Below, one piece after another: positions 1 through 9,736 of a stretch of 64,000 nucleotides of DNA. Source of the DNA: Candidatus Atribacteria bacterium UBA6251 (GTDB lineage: Bacteria; Atribacterota; Phoenicimicrobiia; Phoenicimicrobiales; Phoenicimicrobiaceae). The position numbers and the translations under genes were made by a program. The notes beneath the pieces are model-generated. The model did no database searches. It saw only the letters and a program-made list of their open reading frames with translations, and was not told the DNA's origin. The DNA lies in assembly GCA_002441285.1 (NCBI GenBank), contig DJVR01000064.1:1-64000 (forward strand), written 5' to 3'. How positions within the stretch are numbered: position 1 is the first letter of the stretch; the number at the start of each line of letters is the position of its first letter.

Positions 1-310
1 GTGCATTTAAGTTTGGCCATTACCTAAAATATTATTATTAAGTATTAACTTGATTTATTGTTTATTTAAATTTATTTTTTTATTACTTGAGAAAAACATC
101 ATTGGGGGATAGCTGAAAAAGAACTGATAATTTCTTTTTTTAAAAATTAGATCTGTATTATTTTTTGCTTTCATCATTATAATTCATTAATAAATTATAA
201 TTTATATACTATACACTAAATACCGAATAATTTATATTGGCTACTATTTACTAAACATTAAAATACTATTGCGACTTACTATTTATTTTACTTACCTGGA
301 GAATTGATCT
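1..310. other. AT-rich upstream region without a recognised gene
   Basis: I see no open frame with recognisable protein similarity, no tRNA and no clear terminator here. The stretch is very AT-rich and probably holds the promoter of the envelope operon that begins at 311. A weak match, TTGCTT at 165-170 and TAATAA at 188-193 with a 17-base spacer, is the best promoter candidate but is not convincing. A purine-rich GGAG at about 298-301 is the likely ribosome binding site for the GTG start at 311. Confidence 0.4.
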
Positions 311-3300
311 GTGTCTAAAATTAAATTAAGATCAGCCTTTCTTAAAATAGGATTAATTACCCTGCTTATCGGATTAATAGTTACTGGTGCTTACTTAACC
401 ATTCGAAGTAATCTAGCCAGAGAAGAGCTTAAAAGATTGATTGCTGTTCAATTAGAAAAGATTATGGAGCGGGGCATCTATATCGGGAAGATTAAAAATT
501 ATTCTCTGCACTCTTTAACTATATCCGATTTTAGAATCTATAGAGATAAAAATTTACAAGCAGAAGATTTGATCTTTTCTGCTGATGAAATGATAGCTAA
601 TTATAACCTCGATCTTTTTTCTGCTCTAAAAAAAGAGACTGGTTTGTTGCTTGAAGATATTACTTTTAGACAAGCAGAAATGACTCTAATTAGGGATCAA
701 AAAGGAGTTTTTGATTTTCCAGAAAAATTTAACCTTCACCTGGATAAGTTTCCAGTATTTTATCAGGTAAAAAAGATTAATTTTCAGGATAGTACACTAA
801 ATTACTTAGATTATTTTACCACTAAGGAAGATGGACTTTGTATTTTAGCAGATTCGGTACAGGGATATTTTAATCTGAGTAATTTGCCCAGGATAGAATT
901 TAATATTTCTGGATTAAGAAGGGAAGACCAAAGCCCTTTGACTATTGGTGGACAATTTTTTCTTAATTCCTCTAACTATTCTCTGGACTTTACCCTTAAA
1001 GAAGCAGAAATTAGTCATTTTCAATATTATGTAAAAGATGCCAGTATATTAAATCTAGAAAAGGGAAAGTTTGACCTTAATTTACATCTTGTTCATAATG
1101 AAGAAAATACTCCAGCAGAGCTTATGCAAACTGGAGAAGCTTCTTTTAGAGAAGTAGAATTCTCCCCTGCATTTTTTGGAGGATTAAATTTTCATCAAGC
1201 AGAAGGAAAACTTACCTTAAATAATCAAAAGATAACTTTGCAGCAGCTTAAAACCTTCTATCAAGATTCTCCTTTGGTTTTAAGTGGAAAGATTAACTAT
1301 GATGACCAGGGTATAGATTATCATTTAAATCTTAGCTCTAATAATTTTTCTTTAAGCGATTTAGAAGAAGGTTTACAAGAAAATTTTGCTTTTAATTCTG
1401 AGCTTAATGTTGCCGGTACTTCTCATTTAAGGATGGAAATAATTGGTTCATCAGATACACTACAGTTTCAGGGTAGTCTATCCAGTGCGCAGCTAAAATT
1501 AGGTGGATATGATCTCTTTAAGATGAATACTGACTTTTCTTATGCTCAAGATGTTTTCTATTTAAAAAATTTTGAGGCGGAAGTAGAAAATGGCAAAATA
1601 AATGGGAAAGGAAAGATAATTTCGCTGAACCATCTACCTCAATATAATCTTTCTTTTCATCTAGAAAAGATAGATTCTACCAACCGCTTAATTGCTAATC
1701 TTCCTTTAAGTCTTTTAAAACAAGGTTTATGTTCAGCTGAAGTTGAAATTAATGGTGGGTTGAATTGGGAAGAAAAAATTAATCTTTTCCTGAAAGGAGA
1801 AATAGCTAATTCTTCAGGGACAACCTCCCTTCTAGCTAATGGTTTTATTTTAGAGGGGAACCATCTTAATCTATATGTTGAATGTTCTGGAATTGATCTT
1901 AAGGAATGCGGTAAAATAATTCCTGAGCTTGAGCTTTTTGGAAAGGCTAATTTTAGCGGTGAAATTAAAGGTGTTCCAGAAGATCTAAAAATAAATGGTA
2001 ATCTAAAAATTAAAGAGGCTCAAATAGCCAAAATTCCTCTTAATAACTTAGAGACCCGGATAGATTATCAAGCCCATCAAGTAGAATTACAGGATATATT
2101 TCTAAAGAATGACGGCTTAATAGCAGATGGGAAGGGGAAAATTATTTTTATTGAAAATCAAGGTATCAAGACAGATCTTAATTTTCAAGTCGAAGAGCTG
2201 GGTTTAAATTATCTTAACCAGTTTATAAGTAAGGAGAATCTCCCTTTAACTGGTAAGGCCAAGGGAGACCTTAAATTACAGGGAATTGATTCAGCCATTA
2301 CTGCTCAGGGAAACTTAGAAATTTGCGATTTTGCAATCGCAGATTTTAAATTTAATTCTGCAGACCTAACCTTTGATTATCAAGAGGGAAAGATAATACT
2401 AGATAAAGTTTTGCTTAATTCCCCAGGAGGTGCTCAATGTTATGCTCAAGGAGACTTAGATTTATCTTCCGAATCTCCCTTGAATTTAAGGATAAATTTC
2501 TTAAAGCAAGATCTTACCGCTATAATTTCTAATTTTATTAATTTAAAAGAGTTACAAACGATAACTGGGCGGGCTACAGGTTCCCTGGAGATAAAAGGTG
2601 ACTTAAAATCCCCTGATTTTACTCTAGCTTCTGTCGTTGATTTTGCTCGGGTAGGGGAAATTCCTTTAAATTCTATAGAGATAAAGGCAGAAAAGATCGG
2701 TGAGGTGATTAGCATAAATAATTTGACTCTGCATCAAAAAAAGGGTAAGTTTACTGCTCAGGGATGGATTGATTTAAGAGAAGATAGGCATAATCTAGGA
2801 ATTTTACTTAATGCTGACCAGGTAGATTTAAAACAATTAAATGATATCTTTGGTTTTACAGAAGAGATTGAGGGTTTAGTGAGCCTGCATGCAGAAATAA
2901 ATGGTCCTTTTAACTCTCCCTATATCTCTATCCAGGGAGATATAAAACAGGGCAAGGTTGCTGATTTTGGGTTTGAAAAATGCAGCATAGATGCCTTATA
3001 TGAGCAAAATATTTTACAGATTAAAAGTTTTAATTTAGAGAAGGAAGGGCATCTTATTCAAGGAACAGGAAGGATTCCTTATAAATTTTCTCCGGGAAAT
3101 AAGGAAGAAACAGTTACCAGCCTTGCTGATCTTCCTCTGGATTTTAATTTACTGATGCAGAATATGGAATTAAGTCTATTGGAACTATTATTCCCTCAAG
3201 AAATTAAACAGATTCAAGGAAGAGGTAATATTTCTTTACAGCTTTCTGGGAGCTTTAATCAACCCATCCTTAATGGAGTGATTTCCTTACAAGTAAGCGA

Positions 3301-4459
3301 AGCAGAATTTTACTCTTTGTCTAAAAAAATAAATAATTTAAATGCCTCTCTAGAAATAAAAGATAACTTGGTTAAAGTAAAAGAAATGGATTTTTTGGTA
3401 GATAATTTTAAGCTAAATACTGCCGGTACTCTAGTTTTAGAAAAATGGAACCTTCAGGATATTAGTTTAGATCTCTGGACAGCTGAAGAAGCATTTGCCT
3501 GGCAGGATATCTTTCAGGCTCAGGTTAAACTCCAGGCCAGGATAGAAGGTTCCCTTAAGGCAGCCCATCTTTCTGGAAATTTAGTTATTGCCCAAGGGAA
3601 GATTAACTGGACTACCATTAATCAGAATATTTCATTTCAACCGGATCAGCTTTTTACCCCTTTAGCTGGTTTATCGGGTGATGTTGATTTAGAGATAGAA
3701 ATTGTTGATGATCTTCAGGTAAGAACCTCTGATATTGATTTAAAATTAGGCGGTATTACCAAGCTGCAGGGTGATTTAACTTCTCCCCGTTTTAATGGGG
3801 AATTGAAAATTAAACAGGGATATGTCTCCTTTTTAGATAAGAGTTTCAGAATTTCCAGTGGTAGATTATTATTGGTTGATTCTACAGGAGATGATATGAT
3901 ATTAGATATCGATGCACGAACTAAAATTGATGATATAGAGGTATTATTAAAAATAAGCGGTATTTTAGGACGACCAGTTATGACTTTGAGTTCTTCTCCT
4001 TCGCTAAGTGAAGGGGAGATTGTCGCTTTATTAATGTTTAATAAAAATTATGCCGGGCTTACTCAGGGAGAATTAGAAATAGTTTTACAGGAAGAATTAA
4101 TCAATTTAATTGCTCAGGGGTTAAGTATAAGATTTTTGAACCAATTGGAAAATAGAATAGCAGAATCTTTAGGTTTGGATGAATTTAAAATAGAAACTAT
4201 TTTCCAGAAAGAAGAAACAGATTCTAGTTTTAGCCTTTTTCCTGATTTTAGTTTACAATCTTTAGCTTTTAAATTAGGTAAATATTTTACTGATAATTTC
4301 TATTTCAGTTATTCTATGCCTTTATTGGAAATGGGTTTGGGAGAGCTGGAACTAGAATTTAAATTAGATGAAGATCTAACTTTTAGCACTAAACTTGATT
4401 CTTTAGGTTTACAAAAGAATGAATTTGAAGTAAAATTTGAGTTAAACTATGAGTTTTAA
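311..4459 (+). CDS. tamB: TamB-family envelope translocation/assembly protein (DUF490)
   Basis: A 1382-residue protein with one N-terminal membrane anchor (about residues 12-31), followed by a very long series of beta-strand-rich repeats typical of AsmA/TamB proteins that form a hydrophobic groove across the periplasm. The C-terminal part (about residues 1100-1380) matches the TamB/DUF490 signature, including TLSSSPSLSEGEIVALL near residue 1225. Known members help insert outer-membrane proteins or move phospholipids between membranes. The start is GTG. It is followed after 37 bases by bamA, the usual partner, so a role with the Omp85 machinery is well supported. Length is close to that of E. 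coli TamB (about 1260 residues). Confidence 0.9.
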   Translation: MSKIKLRSAFLKIGLITLLIGLIVTGAYLTIRSNLAREELKRLIAVQLEKIMERGIYIGKIKNYSLHSLTISDFRIYRDKNLQAEDLIFSADEMIANYNLDLFSALKKETGLLLEDITFRQAEMTLIRDQKGVFDFPEKFNLHLDKFPVFYQVKKINFQDSTLNYLDYFTTKEDGLCILADSVQGYFNLSNLPRIEFNISGLRREDQSPLTIGGQFFLNSSNYSLDFTLKEAEISHFQYYVKDASILNLEKGKFDLNLHLVHNEENTPAELMQTGEASFREVEFSPAFFGGLNFHQAEGKLTLNNQKITLQQLKTFYQDSPLVLSGKINYDDQGIDYHLNLSSNNFSLSDLEEGLQENFAFNSELNVAGTSHLRMEIIGSSDTLQFQGSLSSAQLKLGGYDLFKMNTDFSYAQDVFYLKNFEAEVENGKINGKGKIISLNHLPQYNLSFHLEKIDSTNRLIANLPLSLLKQGLCSAEVEINGGLNWEEKINLFLKGEIANSSGTTSLLANGFILEGNHLNLYVECSGIDLKECGKIIPELELFGKANFSGEIKGVPEDLKINGNLKIKEAQIAKIPLNNLETRIDYQAHQVELQDIFLKNDGLIADGKGKIIFIENQGIKTDLNFQVEELGLNYLNQFISKENLPLTGKAKGDLKLQGIDSAITAQGNLEICDFAIADFKFNSADLTFDYQEGKIILDKVLLNSPGGAQCYAQGDLDLSSESPLNLRINFLKQDLTAIISNFINLKELQTITGRATGSLEIKGDLKSPDFTLASVVDFARVGEIPLNSIEIKAEKIGEVISINNLTLHQKKGKFTAQGWIDLREDRHNLGILLNADQVDLKQLNDIFGFTEEIEGLVSLHAEINGPFNSPYISIQGDIKQGKVADFGFEKCSIDALYEQNILQIKSFNLEKEGHLIQGTGRIPYKFSPGNKEETVTSLADLPLDFNLLMQNMELSLLELLFPQEIKQIQGRGNISLQLSGSFNQPILNGVISLQVSEAEFYSLSKKINNLNASLEIKDNLVKVKEMDFLVDNFKLNTAGTLVLEKWNLQDISLDLWTAEEAFAWQDIFQAQVKLQARIEGSLKAAHLSGNLVIAQGKINWTTINQNISFQPDQLFTPLAGLSGDVDLEIEIVDDLQVRTSDIDLKLGGITKLQGDLTSPRFNGELKIKQGYVSFLDKSFRISSGRLLLVDSTGDDMILDIDARTKIDDIEVLLKISGILGRPVMTLSSSPSLSEGEIVALLMFNKNYAGLTQGELEIVLQEELINLIAQGLSIRFLNQLENRIAESLGLDEFKIETIFQKEETDSSFSLFPDFSLQSLAFKLGKYFTDNFYFSYSMPLLEMGLGELELEFKLDEDLTFSTKLDSLGLQKNEFEVKFELNYEF

Positions 4460-4496
4460 GTAAAATATAAAAATAACCCTCCAGGAGGAATAAAGA

Positions 4497-6248
4497 ATGA
4501 AAAAGAAAAAGTTCAAGTGGTTTTTATGCTGTTTTATTTTAGTGAACGTATTTTTAGTTAGTATTGTTAATTCTACCTTAGCTCAAACCAATAATCAGGG
4601 CAAGATTACAGCTATAGTGGTAGAAGGAAATGAAAACGTTGCCAAGGATTTAATTATATCTCAAATATCTTCTAATCTGGGGGATGTTTTTTCTAAGGAA
4701 AATCTGGAAAAAGATATGAAGGCTATTTATGATCTGGGTTATTTTCAGGATGTGAAAATTAAATTAGAATCATTTAGAAATGGTTATAAAGTAGTATTTA
4801 CAGTGATAGAGAATGCTATTCTTAAAGATATAAAGTTTTCAGGTAATACTATAGTATCCGAAGAAGAGATGAGGGAAGTAATGATTGTGAAGGAAGGACA
4901 GATTCTTTCTTATAAAATATTGAAGAATGATTTGGAACGTATCTCTCAACTTTATAAAGAGAGGGGTTACCTATTAATCGATTTTGCCAAGGTTGATTTT
5001 AGCCAGGAGGGAATTTTAAGTATAGAACTTATCGAAGGGCGATTAGAGAAGGTAGCAGTAGAAGGAAATGACAAGACTAAAGAGAAGGTTATTACTAGAG
5101 AAATAAACCTGAAAACTGGTGATCTTTTTAATTTTGAAAAAGCAAAGAAGTCTCTTCAGAATATTTATAATCTGGGATTTTTTGAGGATGTGAGTATGAG
5201 GTTAGAGCCAGGAGAAGAGCCAGAATCTGTAATTTTGGTAATTAAGGTTATCGAAAAAGATACTGGTAAAATTGGAGTTGGAGTCGGATATAATACCGAA
5301 GAAGGATTAATGGGCTTTGCCGAATATGCTGAAGAGAATCTTTTTGGAGGAGGACAAAAACTACAAGCAAAACTGGAAATTGGGGGACGTACTACTTATA
5401 AATTTTATTTTTTAGAACCCTGGTTTGCCAATACTCCAACTTCGGTGGGGGTGGAGGCTTATGACAAGATTATCACCCGAGAAAACAAAGAAGGATCTAC
5501 AGTAATTGGTGAATATGATCTGGAGAGATTGGGAGGGAGACTAATTCTGGGTAGGAAGATAGGAGAATCCTTCAACTTAGGATTAGAATTAAAGAGTGAA
5601 AAGGTAACCTATGAATTAGTTTCTGGAGAATTACCTGAAGATATTAATGAAGGATGGACTAATACCCTTACTCCGACCCTTTCTTATGATACGCGAGATA
5701 ATGTATTCGAACCTACTTCCGGATGGTTTCATAGTCTTTCTATAGAAAAAGCTGGTGATTTTTTAGGAGGAGATTATAGTTTTACTAAATATAATTTAAC
5801 TTTACGGGCTTATATTTCTACTAAATTTATTACTGATATATTTGATTTAAGAAGTTTAGAAAGCATTACCAACAAACTAAGCGAAGGAGTGTTAGCTCTG
5901 CGAGCAGCAGGTGGAATTGCCGATACCTCTTTACCTTCTTTTGCTGAGTATCAGGTAGGCGGGATGAATACTTTGAGGGGTTATGATTTTAATCAATTCT
6001 CCGGTGATAAATCCCTGGTCTTTAATCTAGAATATAGGATTCCCTTGACGGATAGTTTTCAAGCAGTTATCTTTGCGGATTGGGGACAGGCTTGGGATTA
6101 TTCAGAGGCTTTCAATCTGGAAGACCTAAAATTTGGGAGAGGATTAGGATTTCGTTATGAGACTCCTTTAGGACCGATTAGATTTGATTATGGCATCAAT
6201 GAGGAAGGAGAAGGAAAGAGTTACTTTAGTATAGGTCATACTTTTTAA
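4497..6248 (+). CDS. bamA: BamA, Omp85-family outer-membrane assembly factor with three POTRA domains
   Basis: The 583-residue product has an N-terminal signal peptide ending near ALA/Q at about residue 30. Three POTRA repeats can be read from about residue 35 to 260, beginning at GKITAIVVEGNENV, AILKDIKFSGNTIV and LEKVAVEGNDKTKE. A surface-antigen beta-barrel follows. The conserved Omp85 loop motif is present as GGMNTLRGYDF near residue 490, and the protein ends in an aromatic residue (SIGHTF), as expected for a barrel C terminus. E. coli BamA has five POTRAs, so this is a short form, as in some deep-branching diderms. A strong AGGAGG precedes the ATG. It sits between tamB and skp. Confidence 0.93.
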   Translation: MKKKKFKWFLCCFILVNVFLVSIVNSTLAQTNNQGKITAIVVEGNENVAKDLIISQISSNLGDVFSKENLEKDMKAIYDLGYFQDVKIKLESFRNGYKVVFTVIENAILKDIKFSGNTIVSEEEMREVMIVKEGQILSYKILKNDLERISQLYKERGYLLIDFAKVDFSQEGILSIELIEGRLEKVAVEGNDKTKEKVITREINLKTGDLFNFEKAKKSLQNIYNLGFFEDVSMRLEPGEEPESVILVIKVIEKDTGKIGVGVGYNTEEGLMGFAEYAEENLFGGGQKLQAKLEIGGRTTYKFYFLEPWFANTPTSVGVEAYDKIITRENKEGSTVIGEYDLERLGGRLILGRKIGESFNLGLELKSEKVTYELVSGELPEDINEGWTNTLTPTLSYDTRDNVFEPTSGWFHSLSIEKAGDFLGGDYSFTKYNLTLRAYISTKFITDIFDLRSLESITNKLSEGVLALRAAGGIADTSLPSFAEYQVGGMNTLRGYDFNQFSGDKSLVFNLEYRIPLTDSFQAVIFADWGQAWDYSEAFNLEDLKFGRGLGFRYETPLGPIRFDYGINEEGEGKSYFSIGHTF

Positions 6249-6338
6249 ATAAATCATTTAGTTAGTTGATTTAAGTTTAAACCTGAACCAACTAACCAGT
6301 TAAGAAAATAATTAACCAAAAGAAATTTAAGGAATAAA

Positions 6339-6893
6339 ATGGAGGAAAATATGCAAACTTTGGGAAAAACATTAGTTAACAAAGTAGTAGTTATGGTATG
6401 GTTGTTAATTCTGACTATAGCTTTATGCTATAACGGAGCAGAAGCAGCGACCGCAAAAATTGGTTATGTAGATCTAACCGTAATATTAGCCCAACACCCC
6501 TATTCTCAAAATATCAAACAACTTACCCAGAATTTAGAAGAAGAACTAAAGAAGAGACAGGAGGAATTAAATAAACAGGGTAAAGGATTAGATGAAACAG
6601 AATTAAAAAAATTAGAAGAGAAGTTTAACAGTGAATGGGAACCCATAAAACAAAAGATTTTATCCGAGATACAATCTTACCAGGCTGCCCGCTATGCTAA
6701 TATCATAGAATCGATTAAAGCCGTAGGAGAAAACGGGAAATATGATTTAATATTAAGCAGCGAAATAAATGTTTCTTTGAGCAGTACTAGTCTGAATTAT
6801 CCGATCATCCTCTATGGAGGAGAAAATATTACCCAGGATGTAATTAACGAAGTGTTAAAAAGGGTAGAAGAAGAACAGAAGGCAAAAAAATAA
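6339..6893 (+). CDS. skp: Skp/OmpH-family periplasmic chaperone
   Basis: A 184-residue protein with a hydrophobic signal segment (about residues 15-37, cleavage near AEAA/TA), then KIGYVDLTVILAQHP, the typical start of mature Skp/OmpH proteins. A long charged helical stretch (about residues 60-125) follows, matching the coiled-coil tentacles. Skp chaperones hold unfolded outer-membrane proteins in the periplasm and pass them to BamA. An ATG at 6351, with GGAGG six bases before it, is an equally good start and would remove four residues. Position right after bamA and 4 bases before fabZ mirrors the bamA-skp-(lpxD)-fabZ order of many Gram-negatives. Confidence 0.85.
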   Translation: MEENMQTLGKTLVNKVVVMVWLLILTIALCYNGAEAATAKIGYVDLTVILAQHPYSQNIKQLTQNLEEELKKRQEELNKQGKGLDETELKKLEEKFNSEWEPIKQKILSEIQSYQAARYANIIESIKAVGENGKYDLILSSEINVSLSSTSLNYPIILYGGENITQDVINEVLKRVEEEQKAKK

Positions 6894-6897
6894 ATTA

Positions 6898-7326
6898 ATG
6901 CAAATAAAATTATCTATTCGGGAAATTGTAGATCTCTTACCCCATCGTTATCCTTTCTTGTTGGTAGATAAGATTATAGAACAAGAAAAGGATAAGATAG
7001 TGGGATTAAAAAATGTAAGTAGTAATGAACCTTTTTTTTCAGGACATTTTCCGGGGTATCCAGTTATGCCGGGGGTACTGATTATTGAAGCTATGGCTCA
7101 GGTGGCTGGAGTATTAATGTTTTCCCGGGAGGAAAATAAGGGAAGGATTCCTCTTTTAGTGGGCATCGATAATGCTCGCTTTAAGAAACAGGTCTTTCCG
7201 GGAGATCAATTAATTCTGAAAGTTGAAATTATTAAGCAAGTAAAAGGTGTTGGTAAGGCTCGAGCAGAAGCTTTTGTAGATCAAACTTTGGTCGCCTCTG
7301 CCAATCTTATGTTTACTACTATGTAA
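6898..7326 (+). CDS. fabZ: FabZ, 3-hydroxyacyl-ACP dehydratase
   Basis: A 142-residue hot-dog-fold enzyme with the family motifs HRYPFLLVDKI (residues 16-26) and SGHFPGYPVMPGVLIIEAMAQ split around the catalytic pair His50 and Glu64. FabZ dehydrates 3-hydroxyacyl-ACP in fatty acid synthesis and competes with lipid A synthesis for the same substrate, which fits its place among envelope genes. The length is typical. The ATG lies 4 bases after the skp stop, so it is in the same operon. The TAA stop lies inside a 35-base palindromic repeat, so the last few codons may have been set by the repeat insertion. Confidence 0.95.
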   Translation: MQIKLSIREIVDLLPHRYPFLLVDKIIEQEKDKIVGLKNVSSNEPFFSGHFPGYPVMPGVLIIEAMAQVAGVLMFSREENKGRIPLLVGIDNARFKKQVFPGDQLILKVEIIKQVKGVGKARAEAFVDQTLVASANLMFTTM

Positions 7327-7355
7327 AAAAAAGTGCCAGGCACCTTTTTTTACAT
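7321..7355. repeat. REP-like palindrome, family A copy 1
   Basis: A 35-base near-perfect palindrome of the form ATGT-A8-GTGCCAGGCAC-T7-ACAT. Three further copies lie at 18127, 18762 and 22275. This copy differs at one base (GGCACC). It spans the fabZ stop codon and separates fabZ from lptB on the same strand. It could form a terminator-like hairpin, but the family's positions elsewhere show it is a dispersed repeat. Confidence 0.9.
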
Positions 7356-7366
7356 CTGGGGGGAAG

Positions 7367-8092
7367 TTGGTGCAGACTATTAAGACAGAAAGTTTAATTA
7401 AGGTTTACCGAAGAAGAAGGGTAGTTGATGAGGTAAACCTGGAGATAAAAAGAGGAGAAGTGGTAGGCCTTCTGGGACCAAATGGAGCTGGAAAGACCAC
7501 CACTTTTTATATCATTGTAGGTTTAATCAGTCCGGACAAAGGTAAGGTTTTTTTTAATAATAAAGAAATCACCAAAATTCCTATGTATCGACGAGCACGA
7601 ATGGGTTTAGGTTATTTAGCCCAAGAACCCTCTATCTTTCGTAAACTTACGGTAGAAGAAAATCTCCTTCTCATTTTAGAATCTTTAGGTATAGAAAAGA
7701 GTGAACAAAAAGAGCTTTGTTATTCTATCTTAAAAGAATTACAGATAGAACATCTGGCTGACTACCGAGGTTATATGCTCTCAGGAGGAGAGAGGCGTCG
7801 GGTAGAGATTTCTCGCACCCTGGTTAGTTCTCCTTCTTTTATGTTGCTGGATGAACCATTTACCGGAGTAGATCCTATTGCTGTTTGTGATATTCAAGAG
7901 ATTATCGCTTACCTTAAAGAAAAAGGGTTAGGGATATTGATTACCGATCATAATGTTAGAGAGACTCTTAAGATTACTGATCGAGCTTATATTATGCACA
8001 ATGGAAAAATCTTGACCCAGGGTACTCCTCAGCAGGTAGCTCATTGTGAGATTACGCGTAAAATCTACTTGGGAGAGAGGTTTAATCTTTGA
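7367..8092 (+). CDS. lptB: LptB, LPS export ABC transporter ATPase
   Basis: A 241-residue ABC ATPase of the LptB/LivF type. Walker A is GPNGAGKTTT (about residues 38-47), the signature is LSGGERRRVEISRTL and Walker B is FMLLDEPFTGVDP, with the switch histidine in ILITDHNVRETL. The YLAQEPSIFRKLTVEENL stretch around the Q-loop is characteristic of LptB. It powers extraction of LPS from the inner membrane by the LptFG permease. The start may be TTG 7367 or GTG 7370; GGGGGG lies just upstream. lptB is usually next to lptA/lptC but here is about 8-10 kb away from them. Confidence 0.93.
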   Translation: MVQTIKTESLIKVYRRRRVVDEVNLEIKRGEVVGLLGPNGAGKTTTFYIIVGLISPDKGKVFFNNKEITKIPMYRRARMGLGYLAQEPSIFRKLTVEENLLLILESLGIEKSEQKELCYSILKELQIEHLADYRGYMLSGGERRRVEISRTLVSSPSFMLLDEPFTGVDPIAVCDIQEIIAYLKEKGLGILITDHNVRETLKITDRAYIMHNGKILTQGTPQQVAHCEITRKIYLGERFNL

Positions 8093-8133
8093 AATAGAAT
8101 ATTAATTAGTTAATAAAGAGGGATTCAGAATAT

Positions 8134-9267
8134 ATGTATAGTTTAATTTTGATCCTTACTCTAATTATTGTTAGTGGTTTAATCGCCTCCATCGGTGATT
8201 ATATAGGTTTAAAGATTGGAAAAAAAAGAGTATCTATTTTTGGTTTACGCCCTCATTATACTGCTATATTTATTACTATAATAACTGGAATTTTAATTGC
8301 AATTATCACTATCACAGTGCTTACTATTACTTCTCAAGATGTTCGGACTGCTTTATTTGGAATGGAGGAATTGAAAAATCAGCTTTCCTATCTTTCTAAA
8401 GAAGTAGAAAGCCGAAATATACAGCTATCTTCCCTGCAGGGAGAATTAAAACAAAAATCCAATCAATTGCAGGAAATAGAAGAGCAATTCCAGCAGTTAT
8501 CTCAGGAAATACAGGATAAAACAGTACAACTTACTGATTTGTTATCAGTCAGAGAAGAATTAATTAAAGAAAAAGATAGACTAACTAAAGAAGTAGAAGA
8601 ATTAAATAAAACTATTAAAGCATTATATACTGGCATAACCCTGATGCGAGAAGGCGAGGTAATTTTTGAACCAGATGAACAGATTACTTTTACTGTTATT
8701 CAAGGAGGAAAACCCAAAGAAGAAATTACTAAAGAATTAATTAAATTTTTAAATGATTCTTCAAGTGTAGCCTTATCTAAAGGAGCTAAATTAGATGAAA
8801 GAACCAATCAGGTGTTTATTATAGCTCAGCAAAATTATGATAATATTGTAGAAAACATCCATCATAGTGATAATAATAAGTATTGGGTAGTAAGACTTTT
8901 ATCTGCCATTAATATCCTGAAAGGAGAACCGGTATTAGCCTATTTTTCATTATTAGAGAATAAATTAATCTTCCAAAAAAACGAAGTAATTATTACCGAA
9001 GAAATTACGAGGTCTGGGGTATCTGAGGAAGTAGAGAAAAGTTTAATATCTCTATTGAGAAAAGTAAATCTTTTAGCGGTAGAAAAAGGGATTATTCCGG
9101 AACCAAAGACCAATTTTGTAGGTTATGTTTCCGCGGTGAATCTCTATGATATAGTAAAAAAAATTGAGGAATCAAACTCTCCTATGCATGTCTCAATCAT
9201 TTCTATAAATGATACCTGGAGTACTAGCCCTTTAAGGGTAAGAATAGAGGCTGAGCCAGTTTCTTGA
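8134..9267 (+). CDS. DUF3084 membrane-anchored coiled-coil protein
   Basis: The 377-residue product has two N-terminal membrane segments (about residues 3-21 and 45-66) joined by GDYIGLKIGKKRVSIFGLRPHYTA, which is characteristic of DUF3084. A coiled coil follows (about residues 80-165) rich in Q, E and L, then a globular C-terminal domain. No biochemical function is established for the family as far as I know. It is found in cyanobacteria and several other diderm groups. Its place at the end of the envelope operon, 41 bases after lptB, suggests an envelope role; this is inference. Confidence 0.75.
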   Translation: MYSLILILTLIIVSGLIASIGDYIGLKIGKKRVSIFGLRPHYTAIFITIITGILIAIITITVLTITSQDVRTALFGMEELKNQLSYLSKEVESRNIQLSSLQGELKQKSNQLQEIEEQFQQLSQEIQDKTVQLTDLLSVREELIKEKDRLTKEVEELNKTIKALYTGITLMREGEVIFEPDEQITFTVIQGGKPKEEITKELIKFLNDSSSVALSKGAKLDERTNQVFIIAQQNYDNIVENIHHSDNNKYWVVRLLSAINILKGEPVLAYFSLLENKLIFQKNEVIITEEITRSGVSEEVEKSLISLLRKVNLLAVEKGIIPEPKTNFVGYVSAVNLYDIVKKIEESNSPMHVSIISINDTWSTSPLRVRIEAEPVS

Positions 9268-9344
9268 ACCTAAATAAAGAAGATAAAGGTAGTTAACAAA
9301 TATATATTTTACTATTTTCTTTATGATCCTTGATTTATTTTTAC

Positions 9345-9374
9345 TTGACATACTATAATCATAATGCTTATAAT
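9345..9374 (+). promoter_or_regulatory. Strong sigma-70-type promoter of the SLH porin
   Basis: TTGACA at 9345-9350 and TATAAT at 9369-9374 with an 18-base spacer match the housekeeping consensus exactly in both boxes. It would start a transcript near 9381 with a leader of about 350 bases before the porin ATG. No other gene lies between. Confidence 0.75.
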
Positions 9375-9637
9375 ATAATAAGGAAAAGTAAAGGATTTTA
9401 AGAAGAATTATACAAGAGATTATTTGTTAAAAAATTAAAAAATTTTTCTAAAAAAAGAAGGATTTTTTTTACACCTTATAGTAATAATATCTAATGAATG
9501 AAATTAATTCAGCAAATAGACGTATCATCTCTAGAAGGTTAAAGTAGGAAGAAAGGAGGTGAAAAAATACTTGGATCTGCTTTAATTTAATGAGATGGTA
9601 TTAAAACCAGTTAGTTTATTGATCAAAGGAAGTACTG

Positions 9638-9736
9638 ATGAGGGAACTTTGGATACTCAAAAAGTATTTCCTCCAGATAGATAAGCTTACTGGTGAAATA
9701 AAAAATAAAAACAAAAAACCAAGGAGGAAAAAATGA
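9638..9736 (+). CDS. Possible 32-codon leader ORF coupled to the porin gene
   Basis: An ATG at 9638, preceded by AAAGGA at 9625-9630 (7-base gap), opens a frame of 32 codons. Its TGA stop (9734-9736) overlaps the porin ATG (9733-9735). The predicted peptide begins MRELWILKKYFLQIDK and ends in a very basic tail (PRRKK). The overlap is the usual geometry of translational coupling. The tail codons also contain the porin's own ribosome binding site (AGGAGG), so this may be chance. I recognise no family. Confidence 0.35.
   Translation: MRELWILKKYFLQIDKLTGEIKNKNKKPRRKK

Noticed and set aside
7321..7355. Plain rho-independent terminator after fabZ
   Set aside because: The same 35-base unit lies between divergent starts at 22275, so a repeat element explains all copies better.
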